Source: Buxus sempervirens (Eukaryota > Streptophyta > Magnoliopsida > Buxales > Buxaceae). From it: a stretch of 64,000 nt of DNA. The notes under the pieces are model-generated. The model worked only from the letters and a program-made list of their open reading frames with translations. It ran no database searches and was not told the DNA's origin. The stretch is taken from contig OX387193.1 in assembly GCA_947561395.2 (NCBI GenBank), positions 35,848,255 to 35,912,254 of the forward strand. The letters are read 5' to 3'. The translations under genes and the position numbers were made by a program. Positions 1 through 11,146 of the stretch are shown one piece after another. Within the stretch, counting starts at the first letter, position 1; each line of letters opens with the position of its first letter.

Positions 1-47
1 AGAGGCACAATTTCAAAGTATTTATGTTATAGTCACGTATCATGTAA

Positions 48-56
48 TATAAAAAG
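48..56 (+). promoter_or_regulatory. Probable TATA box of LTR I
   Basis: TATAAAAAG lies at a position comparable to the TATA boxes of the related LTRs F (27646) and G (5497, reverse). It is followed by a C/T-rich stretch typical of plant transcription starts. Inferred from position and motif only. Confidence 0.45.
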
Positions 57-1432
57 GGATTAACTCTCCACTCTCTCCATTCGGGGAGGACCCATTTTTC
101 TTCCACCTTTTCTTTCAAGTTTTTCTCCTCCCTCATCTCCACCTTGTCCATCCGAAACCAGTAAATTTCAAGCACTCCTTCTACCTTCAAATACACGTAA
201 AATATCCATTCTACCCTTCAAGACATCCTTCCTTTCACTCTCCTTCTCCTAATCTCTTGAAGACAAGAAAAATCAACTTTTGAAGTGAAGAAGAGGCTCT
301 CAACTTGCTGTCCCCCAACCCTTGGAGACCACAACACCTTGAAGAGGATAGGTAATAGAAGGGTGAGTTTTCTTTCAATCTTGTGCTTCATATATATATT
401 AAAATCAGATTTTTTTTTTTAAATATATATATATATATCCCTCCTTCTTATTTGAATGCTCATTCATTACATATACTCACTAATATTCTTTCTTTTGTGC
501 ATGGTATGGGAGTCCTCATGGTAAGGAGGACTCCCCATACGGCAAGATAGGAGGAGAAGTTTATTGCAAAGTAATCAATTTTTGTTAAGTCACAAGTTCG
601 ATTATTTTTTGTTGATCTACCTTATATTTAAAAGAGGGGTTTGTCCTCTTTGAACTTCTATTGTAACCCTATAATCTTTTCCCTCTCTCTCCCTTCTTCT
701 GATCATAGTCGTTTGGTATCTTCTTGCATGTACAATCTTGTTACAAGCTTATTAGGATTTTGATTTTTCTTGAAGCATGTCATAAGCTATGATGAATTTT
801 ACATCTTTTAGTTTACATAGTGGCACCACTTATGCATTTATACACTTTCGTATGGGTAAGAAGTGTATGCAGTTTTTCCATATCACTTATTCTTTGTTAT
901 TGGTACTAATAAAGTAATTTCATTGCTATTATGATCCACTTACAAATTCACACACCATATTTTTAGAAGCATGATTAAATATTGCTTAGTACTTCCATCA
1001 TCCATATAGGTTCCTCAAAGCTTTGAGGACATCATTAGCATGCATGGTCTGTTAATATTCATCTGTTCTTTAGATCTGTTTGTGAGTTGATCGAATGGTT
1101 GTTTGTATAGAGGATTAGTAGATCGATCGATGGAATGTGTCTTAAGGCTTCTTATGTCCTTTGGTATCTCCTCTAGAAGGAGAGGATGGGAGAATGTGAC
1201 TAGACCACACAGGAACTGCTTGAGCCCCTGTTCATGTTTCCTAACATCTCCTAAGATGAAAGTGATTGCCCATTTGAGAAAGACCCCATGAAAAGGGTTA
1301 TTTTAGCCGAGAATCAAGATTTTGAGCCTCTGTGAACATCTTAAAAACCCAGTAGAAGTCGTCGGACGGTGGGAAGAAACCAGCGACCAGATTTCGGCTG
1401 GTATTTTGGCCATTTCATGATTTCTGGGTCCG

Positions 1433-1481
1433 AACCGCACTAGGTCTGCGGTCAAACCCAAACCGCAATGGAAGTACGGTC
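1433..1481. repeat. Two 28-bp hairpin units in LTR I
   Basis: Each unit has arms of 7 bases and a loop of 7 bases. Unit 1 (1433-1453) has arms AACCGCA and TGCGGTC. Unit 2 (1461-1481) has arms AACCGCA and TACGGTC. The starts are exactly 28 bp apart. The same geometry occurs four times in LTR L (63489-63593). Confidence 0.7.
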
Positions 1482-4137
1482 AAGCCCTTTAAATTCTAAA
1501 AAACCGATTTTCTAGACTCGGGTCCACCCGATCCAACCCGAATGACTTTAAAATGAACCAGGTGGGCTTTCGGGCCAACCCAATCCAACTTTTAGTTACC
1601 CGGGTCTACTTAGACCCACCAAGGCATTGTGGGCCTTCCAATGGGGCCCACATCCAAACTGACCCACACTAGGATATGTTTCATAAACGGGTCTCAGGTC
1701 ACTTGATTAAACACCCATGGGCCACGTCTAAGCCCAATGGGCCTTAAAACTTAAACCCACTCAATTAAATTGCATGTTTAATTAACTTCAAAAGTAAATG
1801 ACCAAATCCAATAAGGGTTACCCAATAACCCTAATGGGCCATGGGCTTGAATTAAAGCCCAATTTGGCAACTAATGGGCCTTCCAATGAGGCCCATCTGC
1901 GACCCACTTAACCAAAAGGATAAAAAAGATAAAATCAATTAAATAAAGGGGACTTACACCTTCAATGGTCCCCACTCAGACCAAATAAGGATACATGCTG
2001 GATTAAGAAGGGTGAGACTGAGTTGACTCGAACCAGAGAGACCCGAGGGACCCGTCGACCGACGGGGCGGACTAGGGTGTTTTTGGACTTCCCCGAACCG
2101 TAACCGAGACCTTAACCAGGATCTCTAAAAAGCCACAGACCACTTAATTAGACCTGTATAGGCACCCAGGTGTCTTCCTGCACCCCATCAGGTAGTGGTG
2201 ATTCCGATACTTCCCATTCAAGTGCGGCGCCTCGCGGGACGTGCGCACAACTGGGTTTTGGATTTGATCCATGAGTTTGGTCGAGTTGCATATGATTCTG
2301 GAAAATACAGTTCGAGTGTGAGTTTTTTTTAAGGATTGTTAGAGATAAATATAAATGTGTTTAGAATAATTTCAAAACTGGTTTAAATGTCTTCTAGGGA
2401 TAGTAGGAGGCTAGGGAAATTGTTACAGATAGAAAAGTTACAGTCAGTCGTGGAGATCTTGAATTAACAGAGACTTGAAAATCGGAGGTAGCATCCGCCG
2501 AGTTGGCGCCTACCTAACGCCAACTAGATTTAGTCGGCGAGAGGCCGATTTCTCCTTACCGCCGAGCTCGCACTCATCGCGCGCCTGTCTTGCGCTGAGC
2601 GTTTTACTTAAGCGCGAGACTACTTTTTCTTATCGCCTACTTCGCGCCTAGCTCGCGCCTCGTCTATTTTAGGTAAGCGCGATGTGTAGTTTAACTATTG
2701 ACTTATCGCCGACCTCACGCCTAGCGCCGGAAGTCAGTGCAAGCCCCAATATTTTGTCGAAATGGAGTTTTGACCAAACCAAGCTAGATTTTGATGATTT
2801 GAGGGTTCAATCACTTAACTAATGACTTGTTTAGGATTTTATAATTACGATTACCTGTTCAATTACTCTGAGAATATTAAGGGGAATTTCTGGTAATTCT
2901 TAGGAGTTTCCAAGGTTAATTTTAAGGGCTATCGGTAGGTGATGTTATTGTTCCTAACACTAGGAGTTCCTGATTGAGTTTTCTCTCTGTTTAAACACTG
3001 TACTTGTTTGAGAATTTTATTAAATCCTGGTTTTACTTGATTGCAACTTCTGAAATGTATTGTAAAGATTTCTCTTGGTGTGTGTGCGCACCTGATTTCG
3101 GTCGCACGACGAGGCGCACGCAAAACGATGCGTGCCTCGGGATTTGTTTGGAGTCGCCACTGCCTGATGGGGTGCAGGCAGACACCTGGGTGCCTAAGTT
3201 CTCCTACTAAGGCTTGGTCTGCAGCTTGAGATTCTAAGTAGGTTCTCGGTTGCAGTCTGGGGAAGTCCGTAGACACCCCAGTCCACCCTGTCAAGTGACG
3301 GGTCCCATAGGTTTCCCTGGTTTGAGTCAACTCTGGTCTCTCACTCACCCGATTCCTATTCCAGCATTCGATTTAGTTAAGTCTGGAGGGACCGCCAAAG
3401 TGGTGTGGGTCCCTTTACTTGATTTTATCTTCTTTAGCTTAAAGTGAGATGAGTCTGCATGGGCAGGCCCCGTTGGAAGGCCCTCGGATTCCTTGGTGGG
3501 CTTGGTTGAGCCCACGTGTCCCTTGGTGGGCCTCGGTCTAGCCTGAGAGGCCCTGTGGGCTTGGTTCAAATGGATTGATTTTACTTTAAAGTTTAAGTTG
3601 AATTTAAAGTGATTTTCATGCAAAGGTGGGCCGGGTTGGTTTGTGGGCCCTTGAGTGGGCCACACAGCTGGTTGCCAAATGATTTAATTTATCTTTGATT
3701 TATCTTCACCAAAATGGGCCAGGCATGGGGCTTGGGGCCCTTTACCTGGGCTTGGGCCTGAAAGCCCAAGGCTTCTTGAGTTAGGGTTTAGAAACCCTAA
3801 CCTTGGTTGGGTTCAATGGGCTTAATGGGCCCGATAGGCCCTGCCCGTGGTCTCGGCCAAACCAAGCCTAGATCTAAGCAACATGCTTCCCAAGTGGGCT
3901 TTGGTGGGCCTCCAATGGTTTGGCCCACTCAATCAGGTTGATTTTATCTTTGTTTAACAAAATGAGTTTGTCGGGCTTAGTGGGCCCCGTTGGGAGGCCC
4001 ACTAGGAATCATATTGGACCGAGGGTCCATGTCCCATCTTGGGTTTCCGGGTCCCTACCGGTTCATCCGGTTTGATTTAAACAATTAAGAAAATGACATA
4101 GGATCAAAAAAAAAAAAAAATTTAACATTCAGACAGT

Positions 4138-4240
4138 GTAGCCGGCCTGAGATGCCGGTTACACACACGACATAGTATATCCGGCACCTTTGGCCGGTTA
4201 TGAATGGGTTTCTGTTCATCCGACCTAAGTTACCGGATCA
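4138..4240. repeat. Three 39-bp hairpin units in LTR G
   Basis: The units start at 4138, 4177 and 4216, exactly 39 bp apart. Each has 9-base arms and a 7-base loop. Arms: GTAGCCGGC/GCCGGTTAC, ATATCCGGC/GCCGGTTAT, TCATCCGAC/ACCGGATCA. Loops: CTGAGAT, ACCTTTG, CTAAGTT. The geometry is the same as the arrays of element A at 8761, 12583 and 43844. Confidence 0.85.
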
Positions 4241-5496
4241 ACATACAAAGGCTTGTTTTCGGATTTTTCCAAGGGGGTTGGGTTTCTGGGCCTTCTAGGA
4301 TGTTCCAAGGGTTGTGTGGGCTCCTGTGTGAGCCCACATTGGTTCAGATGAAGCCACATGGCTTCTCTAGAAGGGGTTTTCAAAGTCAAAGCCACATAGG
4401 GAGACCAAGGGTGTGTCCTCCCTTTTCAAGGCAAAACAAAGAATGAGTGGGGATCTGTGTGTCCCCACTTCAGTTCATTTGCCCTCAAAGAAAACCAACA
4501 TTCACATATATGAGACAACATCAAACCGAAAGGCACACTTCTGGGCTGGGATTGAACTAAGTAAACAATGGACAACTAAGTATCCGAATCCGATTTCCGC
4601 GCATGCAAATTCCTACCAGATGGTGACATATACAAATATCTGGACATGTTTATGGAAAGCAAAGAACAAGCATGCAAGTAAGACCAATGCTAGGCCGAGC
4701 ATGGGTGACCTTTGGGGGTCGAAAACAGTGGCTGGAGTGGCATAAGAATCATAGCAAGACATACAAAAAAAAAACAAGAAAGGGTGTTTCACATGATCCT
4801 TGGTGCAATAGCGCATGCACTTTCCATGAGGTTGAGTTCATGCACACTTGGTAGAACACCTAAGTTATATAAAAAACGAGTAGCCTTTATCCCATGTAAC
4901 CTTTGTCATGCTCTCCTTAACTTGACATACTCACCCAACCTAAAGAGGCTTCAAGAAAGGGGAAAGAAGGGGGATTACTCATGGGATACATTAGACGGTC
5001 AATCAAGAGGGAACATACTCCCTTCTAAACTAAAGCAAAGCACACCCAACAGCCATGAAAATAAAACAAGAACACACACAAGACACTTCAAAAAGAAAAA
5101 GAAACCGATCTGGAGCATGGGAGGAACAATACTTATGAAACATCATGAGATGCCTCCATTTTCACATATGTAGTATAAAAGGGAACAAGGAACAATACCT
5201 GGGGGGTTGAGAACCCTGGGATGGAGTAGGTAATCTCCTGGAAGCAAGGGCAGCAGCTGGACATCCTCTCCTTTTAACACCCAAAAGCACCCAATCTTGT
5301 TCTCCTCCAAGGTTCAAGTGAGGGAGAAGAGACTAGGGAGGGGTTAGATTGACTCATGCATGTCTTGAGTGGTTGGGAAGGCCATAGGGTGACCTTGGGA
5401 GATGGAGAAGAAGAGGGAAGAAAGGAGGAAGTGAGAGAGGTGAGAGAGATCCCTCAAAACAAATGAGCCGTCCCCTTCAAAATGGGCTAAGGTGCC

Positions 5497-5504
5497 TTTT
5501 ATAT
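5497..5504 (-). promoter_or_regulatory. Probable TATA box of LTR G
   Basis: The minus strand reads TATAAAAG about 925 bp inside the LTR start. It corresponds to the TATA boxes of LTRs F and I. Confidence 0.45.
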
Positions 5505-6712
5505 TCCTTGACTAAAAAGCAATTATTCTTTTACTTTATGACCAAAACCTTTACCTTTTCATTTCATGCCCTTTTTTTTAAGAAAACCAATGATGGCTTT
5601 AAATCTTAACCTCCAAGTAAACTTAGCCTCCAAGCTTGCTTGAACGAATTCTCCACATGGGAGAATTCGTTCAATTATATTTTTTTCATTTTCTTTTTTT
5701 TTTGTTTATTTAATTCATTAGATATTTTACTTTTGTTATTATTTTATTAAGATTTTTGCTTTGGGTTTTGGATGCACAAGCATCTTTTAATTTTTATTTT
5801 CTTTTTCTTTTATTTTAAATATTTTAATTAGATTTTTAGCAAAAATATTATTTTTTAATTCAAAACTTTTTACTTTGCTGCTCTTTCTTCACTGTTTGCC
5901 ACATGTGCAGATTTTCAGAAACTTTAACTGCCCACAACTCACTCGTCTGATATCCGATTTTAGCAAACTTAGTGGCGTTGGAATCAGTGCGAGATTCCCT
6001 ATCCACTGAACTTTAGTTTAGCAGCAAATTCGAGTTTTTTAGCAGAAGTGCCGGGTCACGTCCTAGAGCCAATTTTGCTCATATTTCCTCATCCGGGACT
6101 CCGATTCCAGCAAACCTAGTTGCATTGGAATCGTGTCGAGATGCTCTTTCTGCTGGTATCAAATGGGCTAGCTGATCTGGGGTTTAGCAAAAAGTCAATT
6201 TCTGCTTTTCTCAGATTTGACCAGTCCATAACTTCTCCATTTGGACACCGATTTGAGCAAACTCTGTTCTATTAGAATCGTATCGGAATCCTCTTTCCAA
6301 TGGTGGGAAGCATGGTGACTGATTTGCACAAGATAAAAAAGTCAACTTTTTTACTTTCTCAAGTTTGACTTTTCAATTAAAATTTCATTTTTTGCATTTT
6401 GGGAGGTGCAAAAATGAGGTGCTTACAGTGTGAGTAAATGAGTTTTATTACCAATGGTCATGTGTTATGAGATTTGAGGAAATATTGAAAGTACATGAGG
6501 TACTGTTCTGGTCCAGAGGGACATGTGGTGAGCTGTGTTGAGTTATACATGATGTTGAACGTATTGTTTTATTGTGATGTCAGAGTTAAGATTTTACGAT
6601 GATTTTCTGTTTGGTTTAGCTTGTCCTGGATCCATGCTTAAGCTTAGTAATGTAATGTTGTTGTTGGTTGTTGTAATTGCATGGCCTTGTGTGTTGCCAC
6701 GACCAGTGTAAA

Positions 6713-6839
6713 GCAGCCAGAAACCCTAAGTAGGCCTGGTTGTCAATGCTGAAACCCAGGGAGTAGGCCGGCATTGGATGACGAAACCCTGAGTAGGCCG
6801 TCATTTCAAAGTTTCCGAAACCCTGAGTAGGTCGGAACT
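6713..6839 (+). repeat. Four hairpins with constant loop in LTR H
   Basis: Four copies of a loop close to AAACCCTGAGTAGGC are each flanked by different inverted arms: AGCCAG/CTGGTT, AATGCTG/CGGCATT, ATGACG/CGTCAT, AGTTTCCG/CGGAACT. The block corresponds to the one in both LTRs of D (45711-45836 and 53057-53182, reverse strand). Confidence 0.8.
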
Positions 6840-7441
6840 GTGTACATGGAGGTGTGTAGTGTCTACTTGGCATGTTTAATTTATCAACTTAACAATAGTC
6901 ATGACATTGACCAATCGATGTGTTGTTAGTATTGAATTGAAATGTGATTGGAAACAATTATTGGTTTTGGATTTAAACTTGGAGATTGTATTGGTTGCTT
7001 AATCGTACTGGTTATTTATCGATGCATAATTTGAACTGTGTTAACTATTTTCTGCATGCATATGCTACTCGCTGAGATATTCGTATCTCACTCTTTTGTT
7101 TTTGTTTTGTTTTTCAGATACTCGAGGTGAGGCGACTATTGGGATATATCCGACTGAGGCATATAGGGAGGAAGATTACTATTACATTCCTTAGACCTGT
7201 AGGTTATTTTGAATTGAACTTTTGAATTAATTGAATTTTGAGGTGTAATAGGGTAGTTTGAGGTTGAACCATTGAATCTTAGTTAAGTTAAATATTGAAT
7301 TCCTAGAGAAAGTATGATTGTGCATTCTGATATGTTTTAGTTTAGGTGGTTATCCAGCGATCACAATTAATTACGATCCTTACCTAACACTCCTGAGACG
7401 TGTTATATCTTTATTGAACAACACGGATCCGGGGCGTTACA

Positions 7442-8005
7442 CTGTTGCTGGGGCGGTTTGCTGCAAGTTTCTCAGACTTGGTTGTTGTGGCAGATAGGAT
7501 AGAAGACGGAGTCAAGTCCGGTAGAGTGGTAGGATTTTTCGAGCAGAAAAGAAGCCCTGTTGGTGGGAGAGGTACGGAAAGGAAGAAGGAGGACGAGATT
7601 GTTAACTATGTCCAACAAAGCAGGCCCTTCCACTTCTCAGCACCTAAAAGGAGGGAGACCTCGAACACTGGCCAGGGAGCACAGTCCGCAAGACAGCCAA
7701 GATGGTCCAAAGAAGAATTCCAAGCAAGGATGAACAGAGTGTTCACACCCCTCCCTTATCCATTGTCAAAGTTGCTGCCAACCCTATTAAAGAAGGGATA
7801 TCTGCAAAAGAAGTAGCCAACTCAACTGCCATCCAACAGTCGCTCCTTCAACCCCAATGAGTACTGTGAGTATCATTTGGGAGCCCCTGGAAATCACACT
7901 AATCATTGTTGGGACTTGAAGCATGATGTGCAGGATTTGATCGACAACAAACATATCTCCGTCGATCCCCCAACACCGAACAACATTGAATCCTGTTGCA
8001 GCTAC
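7442..8005 (+). pseudogene. Tat/Ogre-type gag C-terminal remnant
   Basis: Reading from 7445, the frame resembles the gag of elements A and J: a helical segment ending LLGRFAASFSDL, the motif VVVADRIEDGVKSGR, a basic linker, then RVFTPLPYPLSKLLPTLL. A one-frame shift near 7820 leads into a single knuckle CEYHLGAPGNHTNHC followed by WDLKHDVQDLID. A has CDFHMGAPGHSMDSC at the same place. The knuckle (C-x2-H, then H-x4-C) is of the non-canonical type seen in this lineage. The fragment is bounded by the chromovirus LTRs H (ends 7441) and K (starts 8006), so the rest of its element lies outside or is lost. It is broken and not functional. Confidence 0.8.
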
Positions 8006-8687
8006 TGTAACGCCCTGGATCCGAGTTACGTAGAAAACCATAACTCATCTCCAGAGGTAATATATAACAAAAGATCGAAATATCCGAGTGAAGGAAAAAC
8101 ATGAATGAACAATAACTAAATCATCAGAGTGCGCTACAAACCCAAACTAAAATATTAAATACCGAATACAGCTCTAAACTCACAAAACCGAGCAACTACC
8201 CGCAGGTATCGTCCCCTCCAAGAGCAGTTGAAAATAAAACAAAATAATACGGAATGAGATACGAATATCCCAGTAAGCAGCACATGCATACAAAAATACA
8301 TTTTTCATGGTTATAAAACATGAATCGAATAATACACAGGTAACGATGGTGATAACACAATTAATCCGACTAATCCCACAATAGTATAATAGATGAAGAT
8401 GATATAGCTAATGAAATTGAACATGTAAGTCAGTTTGTAATATCGATGTCAAATAATTTGAATATTCACGAATTCAATGTAATCCTAATTTTCAGAAAGC
8501 TGAGTGTTTATCATGGGCCACTCAGAACCAATTGGAGATACAATTACCAATAAAACCAAATCATCGAGGCCAATGTCATGAAATTCACTTATATTAGGTA
8601 ATTCAGCATGCCAAAGAGACATCCAAGCCTCCTGGAACACAGTCCGGTCAACATAGACTCGGTACTCTGAAATGACTGCCTACCAAG
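8006..8687 (-). mobile_element. LTR fragment 'K', diverged chromovirus LTR
   Basis: The plus strand starts TGTAACGCCCTGGATCC, which is the reverse of the ...GGATCCGGGGCGTTACA end of LTRs H and D. It continues with matching landmarks (GATACGAATATCCCAGTAAGCAGCACATGCAT; CATGCCAAAGAGACATCC) in the order of D's LTR. It stops within the diverged hairpin block exactly where LTR A starts (8688), so A inserted into K. The remainder of K should follow A's 3' LTR but is not seen in this window. Confidence 0.75.
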
Positions 8688-8760
8688 TGTAGACACCCCA
8701 AATTGCACTGTGAAAATGATGAATAATTAGCCAAAATCATTAAAAAAGCTTTTTTCCTTT

Positions 8761-8902
8761 GTATCCGACATAAAAATTCGGATAAAAGCATAATCTGGCG
8801 TATCCAACATTAATTGTCGTATACAAATTGGTTTATTTGTATCCGGCACATAATGTCGAATACAAAGGAGTTTATTAGTATTCGACCTGAGTTGCCGGAT
8901 AC
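8761..8902. repeat. Four 39-bp hairpin units in A's LTR
   Basis: Starts at 8761, 8800, 8839 and 8878, spacing exactly 39. Arms: GTATCCGAC/TTCGGATAA, GTATCCAAC/GTCGTATAC, GTATCCGGC/GTCGAATAC, GTATTCGAC/GCCGGATAC. Loops of 7: ATAAAAA, ATTAATT, ACATAAT, CTGAGTT. The 14-base spacers are AT-rich. It lies 73 bases inside the LTR, upstream of the TATA box, in the U3 region. Confidence 0.9.
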
Positions 8903-9069
8903 TATTGTTTTGCTGCAGAAATTGAGGAATTCCGAAAGTTTTCACTTTTTATTGTCTTATCCCTGTTCTAAGAGTGTGAATTCCCGGAAATAGCCTTAGG
9001 GTTTAAGTGGTGGATTCTAGGCATAATTTTGTGTCAAGCATTAGGGCATCCTTTACCCTAGTCTTTGCC

Positions 9070-9077
9070 TATAAATA
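9070..9077 (+). promoter_or_regulatory. TATA box of LTR A
   Basis: TATAAATA, about 380 bp into the LTR, followed by GGAGGCCTCTCCTC. A consensus plant TATA box placed between U3 hairpins and the long transcribed part of the LTR. Confidence 0.6.
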
Positions 9078-9244
9078 GGAGGCCTCTCCTCAAGCAAATG
9101 GCCAAGAGTTGGAGATTGAAGAGCTCCAAGTGAAGAAGGGAACCTCTGCCCCATTGCTTCCAGAACCCAGGTAAGCCTTAACCTTCTTTTACTTTTATGT
9201 TCTTAAATTCTAGAATTAGTCTCTTCTTCTTCCTTTCTGTAGAA

Positions 9245-9505
9245 TAATGGCCTGCTTGTGTTTGGAACCCCATTCCCTACTCAAAGTACCTCAAGACTAT
9301 CTCTAGCCGTAAAACGTGAAGAGAAAGCTAGAGGAAACGAGAATGGGGATGGAACCTTAGTTCTAGAACCCTCTTAATGGCCTACTATTGTGTGAAACCC
9401 TATTCCCTACTCAAAGTACCTCAAGATTATTTCTAGCCGTAAAAGGTGAAGAGAGAACTAGGGGAAACGAGAATGGGAATGGAACCTTAGTCATAGAACC
9501 CCATT
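9245..9505 (+). repeat. 130-bp tandem duplication in LTR A
   Basis: Two copies of a unit that includes CCCTACTCAAAGTACCTCAA and GAAACGAGAATGGG, with the anchor CATTCCCTAC/TATTCCCTAC at 9271 and 9401. The copies differ at several sites, so the duplication is not recent. Confidence 0.8.
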
Positions 9506-11128
9506 TGATTGATGTATTTGTTAATGCTATATGTCATGATGTGTTGATTAATTTAAAGAGATGATTTTTACATATGCACACATCGCACTTGTTTTGTCGA
9601 AATAGGCGTGTATTTTGGATTTATCGTGTTCATTATGATAGATCTGAAATGAATGGCCCCAAGCATTTCTTCGACATTTCTGAATTGTTTTCAAAAGAAT
9701 ACAAGCAAGTTTTTCCTTGGATATAGAAGACCTCTCGGTCTAATCTCTCTGTTTTGGGCATTTTTGCTCCATTTTGAGGGTTTTGGTATATTCTCTCCAA
9801 TCAAAGAGAATGGTGAGCCAAATTCGTGCCCTATATCCTTCTGGAGGTTTTTCAACATTTTTTCAAATGATTTTAATTCAAATTACACAGATCACATACA
9901 TGTGCCCACTGTTTTGACTTGATTTTGCTTAAAAGTCCCAAATCTGGACAGCACCTGTACCCTATCTTAGAACACCCATAACTTCATCATCCGGATGAAT
10001 TTTGGGGTGATTCCAAAGACATGTGAAAGGTGGGATTGTCTAGTTTGTGTCTGCAAAAATTCAGCAATTTTTATGGAGTGGTTTTTTGACACCATTCTAT
10101 CAAAGTCGACAGGTGAGTTCAGGCCAGATTGCTGACCCTGTCACTTTGATTGAGCACCACTTGCTCCATTTAAGTCCGATTTAAGTGATTTTGATTTCTG
10201 TGTTTTATTTTATGAGTATGCTTTCAAATCCAATTGGTTTCAAAATTTTTTGCTTTCATTTGTGTCTTGTGTGTCTGATTTACTCAGAACTGTCCATAGC
10301 ACAATTCTGTGTTGATCTGTGATCCTCTGGGCATGTTCGTGAGGTCACACAAGTCACATCCGAATGAAGTTTCATGTGAGGCTTATTTCATTTGAAAGAT
10401 GGCACCATGTACTTCATTCTTGCAAATTTTCAAAGATTTATATGGAGCCAATTTTCACAAATAGGTTTTCAAAGTTGCCCACTTGCCACTTTTATCAACT
10501 TATAACAGTGAATTTCAAACAGGCATAACTCTTAGGATTTTAATCGGATCTACTTGAAAATTTTCCTGAATCTTTTATTTAAGATAATCTTTCAAATGGA
10601 TTTGGTTTGATTCAATTTGAATTTGATTTGATTGATCTATGGTCAAATGGCTCCATCTTTTACCGAGTTTTCCGGATTTGCCTCCACTTGCTTGTATTCA
10701 AGTTTTATTTTGATTTGCAATTAATGGTGATGTCCTAGAAGTGATACTTCCATAAAAGAAAGTCTAAGATTCATTGGACTTCTCATGTGGAGGGATCATA
10801 CATGTGTTTAATCCTTCTTAAGCCTTTTTGATTATTTTAATTAGCAAGCTTTCTTTATTTTGAGCATGAACAACACTTGGCAACCACCTTGTATGGGTGA
10901 ATGGGGGTGCCTAACACCTTCCCCTATTCATAATCTAATCCCCTTACCCATCTCTGGATTTTTTATTTTAAAGTGGAATTCGTTTAATCTAGATTTGCCT
11001 TTTTGTGCTTATTTTGATGATTTTTGTGTCCATTCACACCTAAAAAGAATGGTGGTGACTCTTCCTTTTTTCAAATCTAGTGTGATGACCGGAAAGTCAC
11101 AAGATTGATTTTTCCCATGTCTCACAAC

Positions 11129-11146
11129 TGGCAAGTCTGCTGGGGA
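11129..11146 (+). promoter_or_regulatory. Primer binding site of element A
   Basis: TGGCAAGTCTGCTGGGGA lies two bases after the LTR end. It resembles TGGCGACTCTGCTGGGGA, a PBS form I recall for Tat/Ogre-type elements (tRNA-Arg is my recollection, not checked). Two changes from that form suggest decay. Confidence 0.6.

Larger units (their letters stand above)
1..2249 (+). mobile_element. LTR 'I', Tat-type Ty3/gypsy LTR, 5' end outside window
   Basis: Non-coding. It ends in GTGCGCACA at 2249, the same terminus as LTR F (29727) and, reversed, LTR G (3083). The stretch 1950-2249 (GGTCCCCACTC..., the run around GACCGACGGGGC, CACCCAGGTGTCTTCCTGC) matches 29390-29727 of F and the reverse of 3083-3450 of G. 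In F and G the TATA box lies about 680 and 925 bp inside the LTR start, so with a TATA at 48 the start of I is probably several hundred bases before the window. I is followed by ACTGG (2250-2254), the expected TSD if it jumped into LTR H. Chromovirus LTR H resumes directly afterwards, about 600 bp into its own consensus. Whether I is a solo LTR cannot be seen. Confidence 0.75.
3083..6427 (-). mobile_element. Solo LTR 'G' (3345 bp), Tat-type, TSD GTGTG
   Basis: Read on the minus strand it begins TGTAAGCACCTCATTTTTGC and ends GGTGCGCACA. These are the termini of LTR F. Identical 5-bp flanks GTGTG stand at 3078-3082 and 6428-6432. No second copy of the start motif, PBS or coding region lies between the ends, so it is a solo LTR left by recombination. 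The part at 3083-3450 matches F 29370-29727 reversed. The interior is GC-rich and family-specific near 3450-4070 (many GGGCC/GGCCC runs). It carries a hairpin array at 4138-4240 and an AT-rich part at 5500-6400. Open frames here (for example 3345-3665) are not conserved genes. Confidence 0.9.
2250..7441 (+). mobile_element. LTR 'H', Tekay/Del-type chromovirus LTR interrupted by G
   Basis: The segments 2250-3082 and 6433-7441 align in order with the sense strand of the LTRs of element D (minus strand of 52470-54944). They share the TTATAACTGGGTTTTG context near the left edge, the degenerate 11-bp GC-rich block (2480-2730), the hairpin block (6713-6839), and the end GGATCCGGGGCGTTACA at 7441. 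About 600 bp of the LTR start lies left of LTR I, outside the window. G sits between 3082 and 6428 with its own TSD. The base after H starts a gag remnant, so H probably landed in an older Tat-type gag. Whether H is a solo LTR or the 3' LTR of a longer copy cannot be decided here. Confidence 0.8.
8688..11126 (+). mobile_element. 5' LTR of element A (2439 bp)
   Basis: It starts TGTAGACACCCC, a common start of plant Tat-lineage LTRs, and ends CTCACA, two bases before a PBS-like motif. It carries a hairpin array (8761-8902), a TATA box (9070) and a 130-bp direct duplication (9245-9505). A long AT-rich part with no gene follows (9506-11126). The last 100 bases (GGTGGTGACTCTTCC...) resemble the ends of related LTRs. 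The flanking 5 bases on the left are CCAAG. The matching right flank cannot be checked because the 3' LTR is not found. Confidence 0.8.

Noticed and set aside
3345-3665. Open frames in LTR G and the matching region of F (29274-29813)
   Set aside because: They run through non-coding, LTR-conserved sequence, shift frame between copies and show no known motif.
4413-5173. Open frames of 110 and 153 residues inside LTR G
   Set aside because: They lie within a solo LTR defined by TSDs. No domain and not seen in F or I.
8761-8902. CRISPR-like array (regular dyads and spacers)
   Set aside because: Only four units, repeats are imperfect dyads, and spacers are short and AT-rich. The context is plant retrotransposon DNA with no cas genes.
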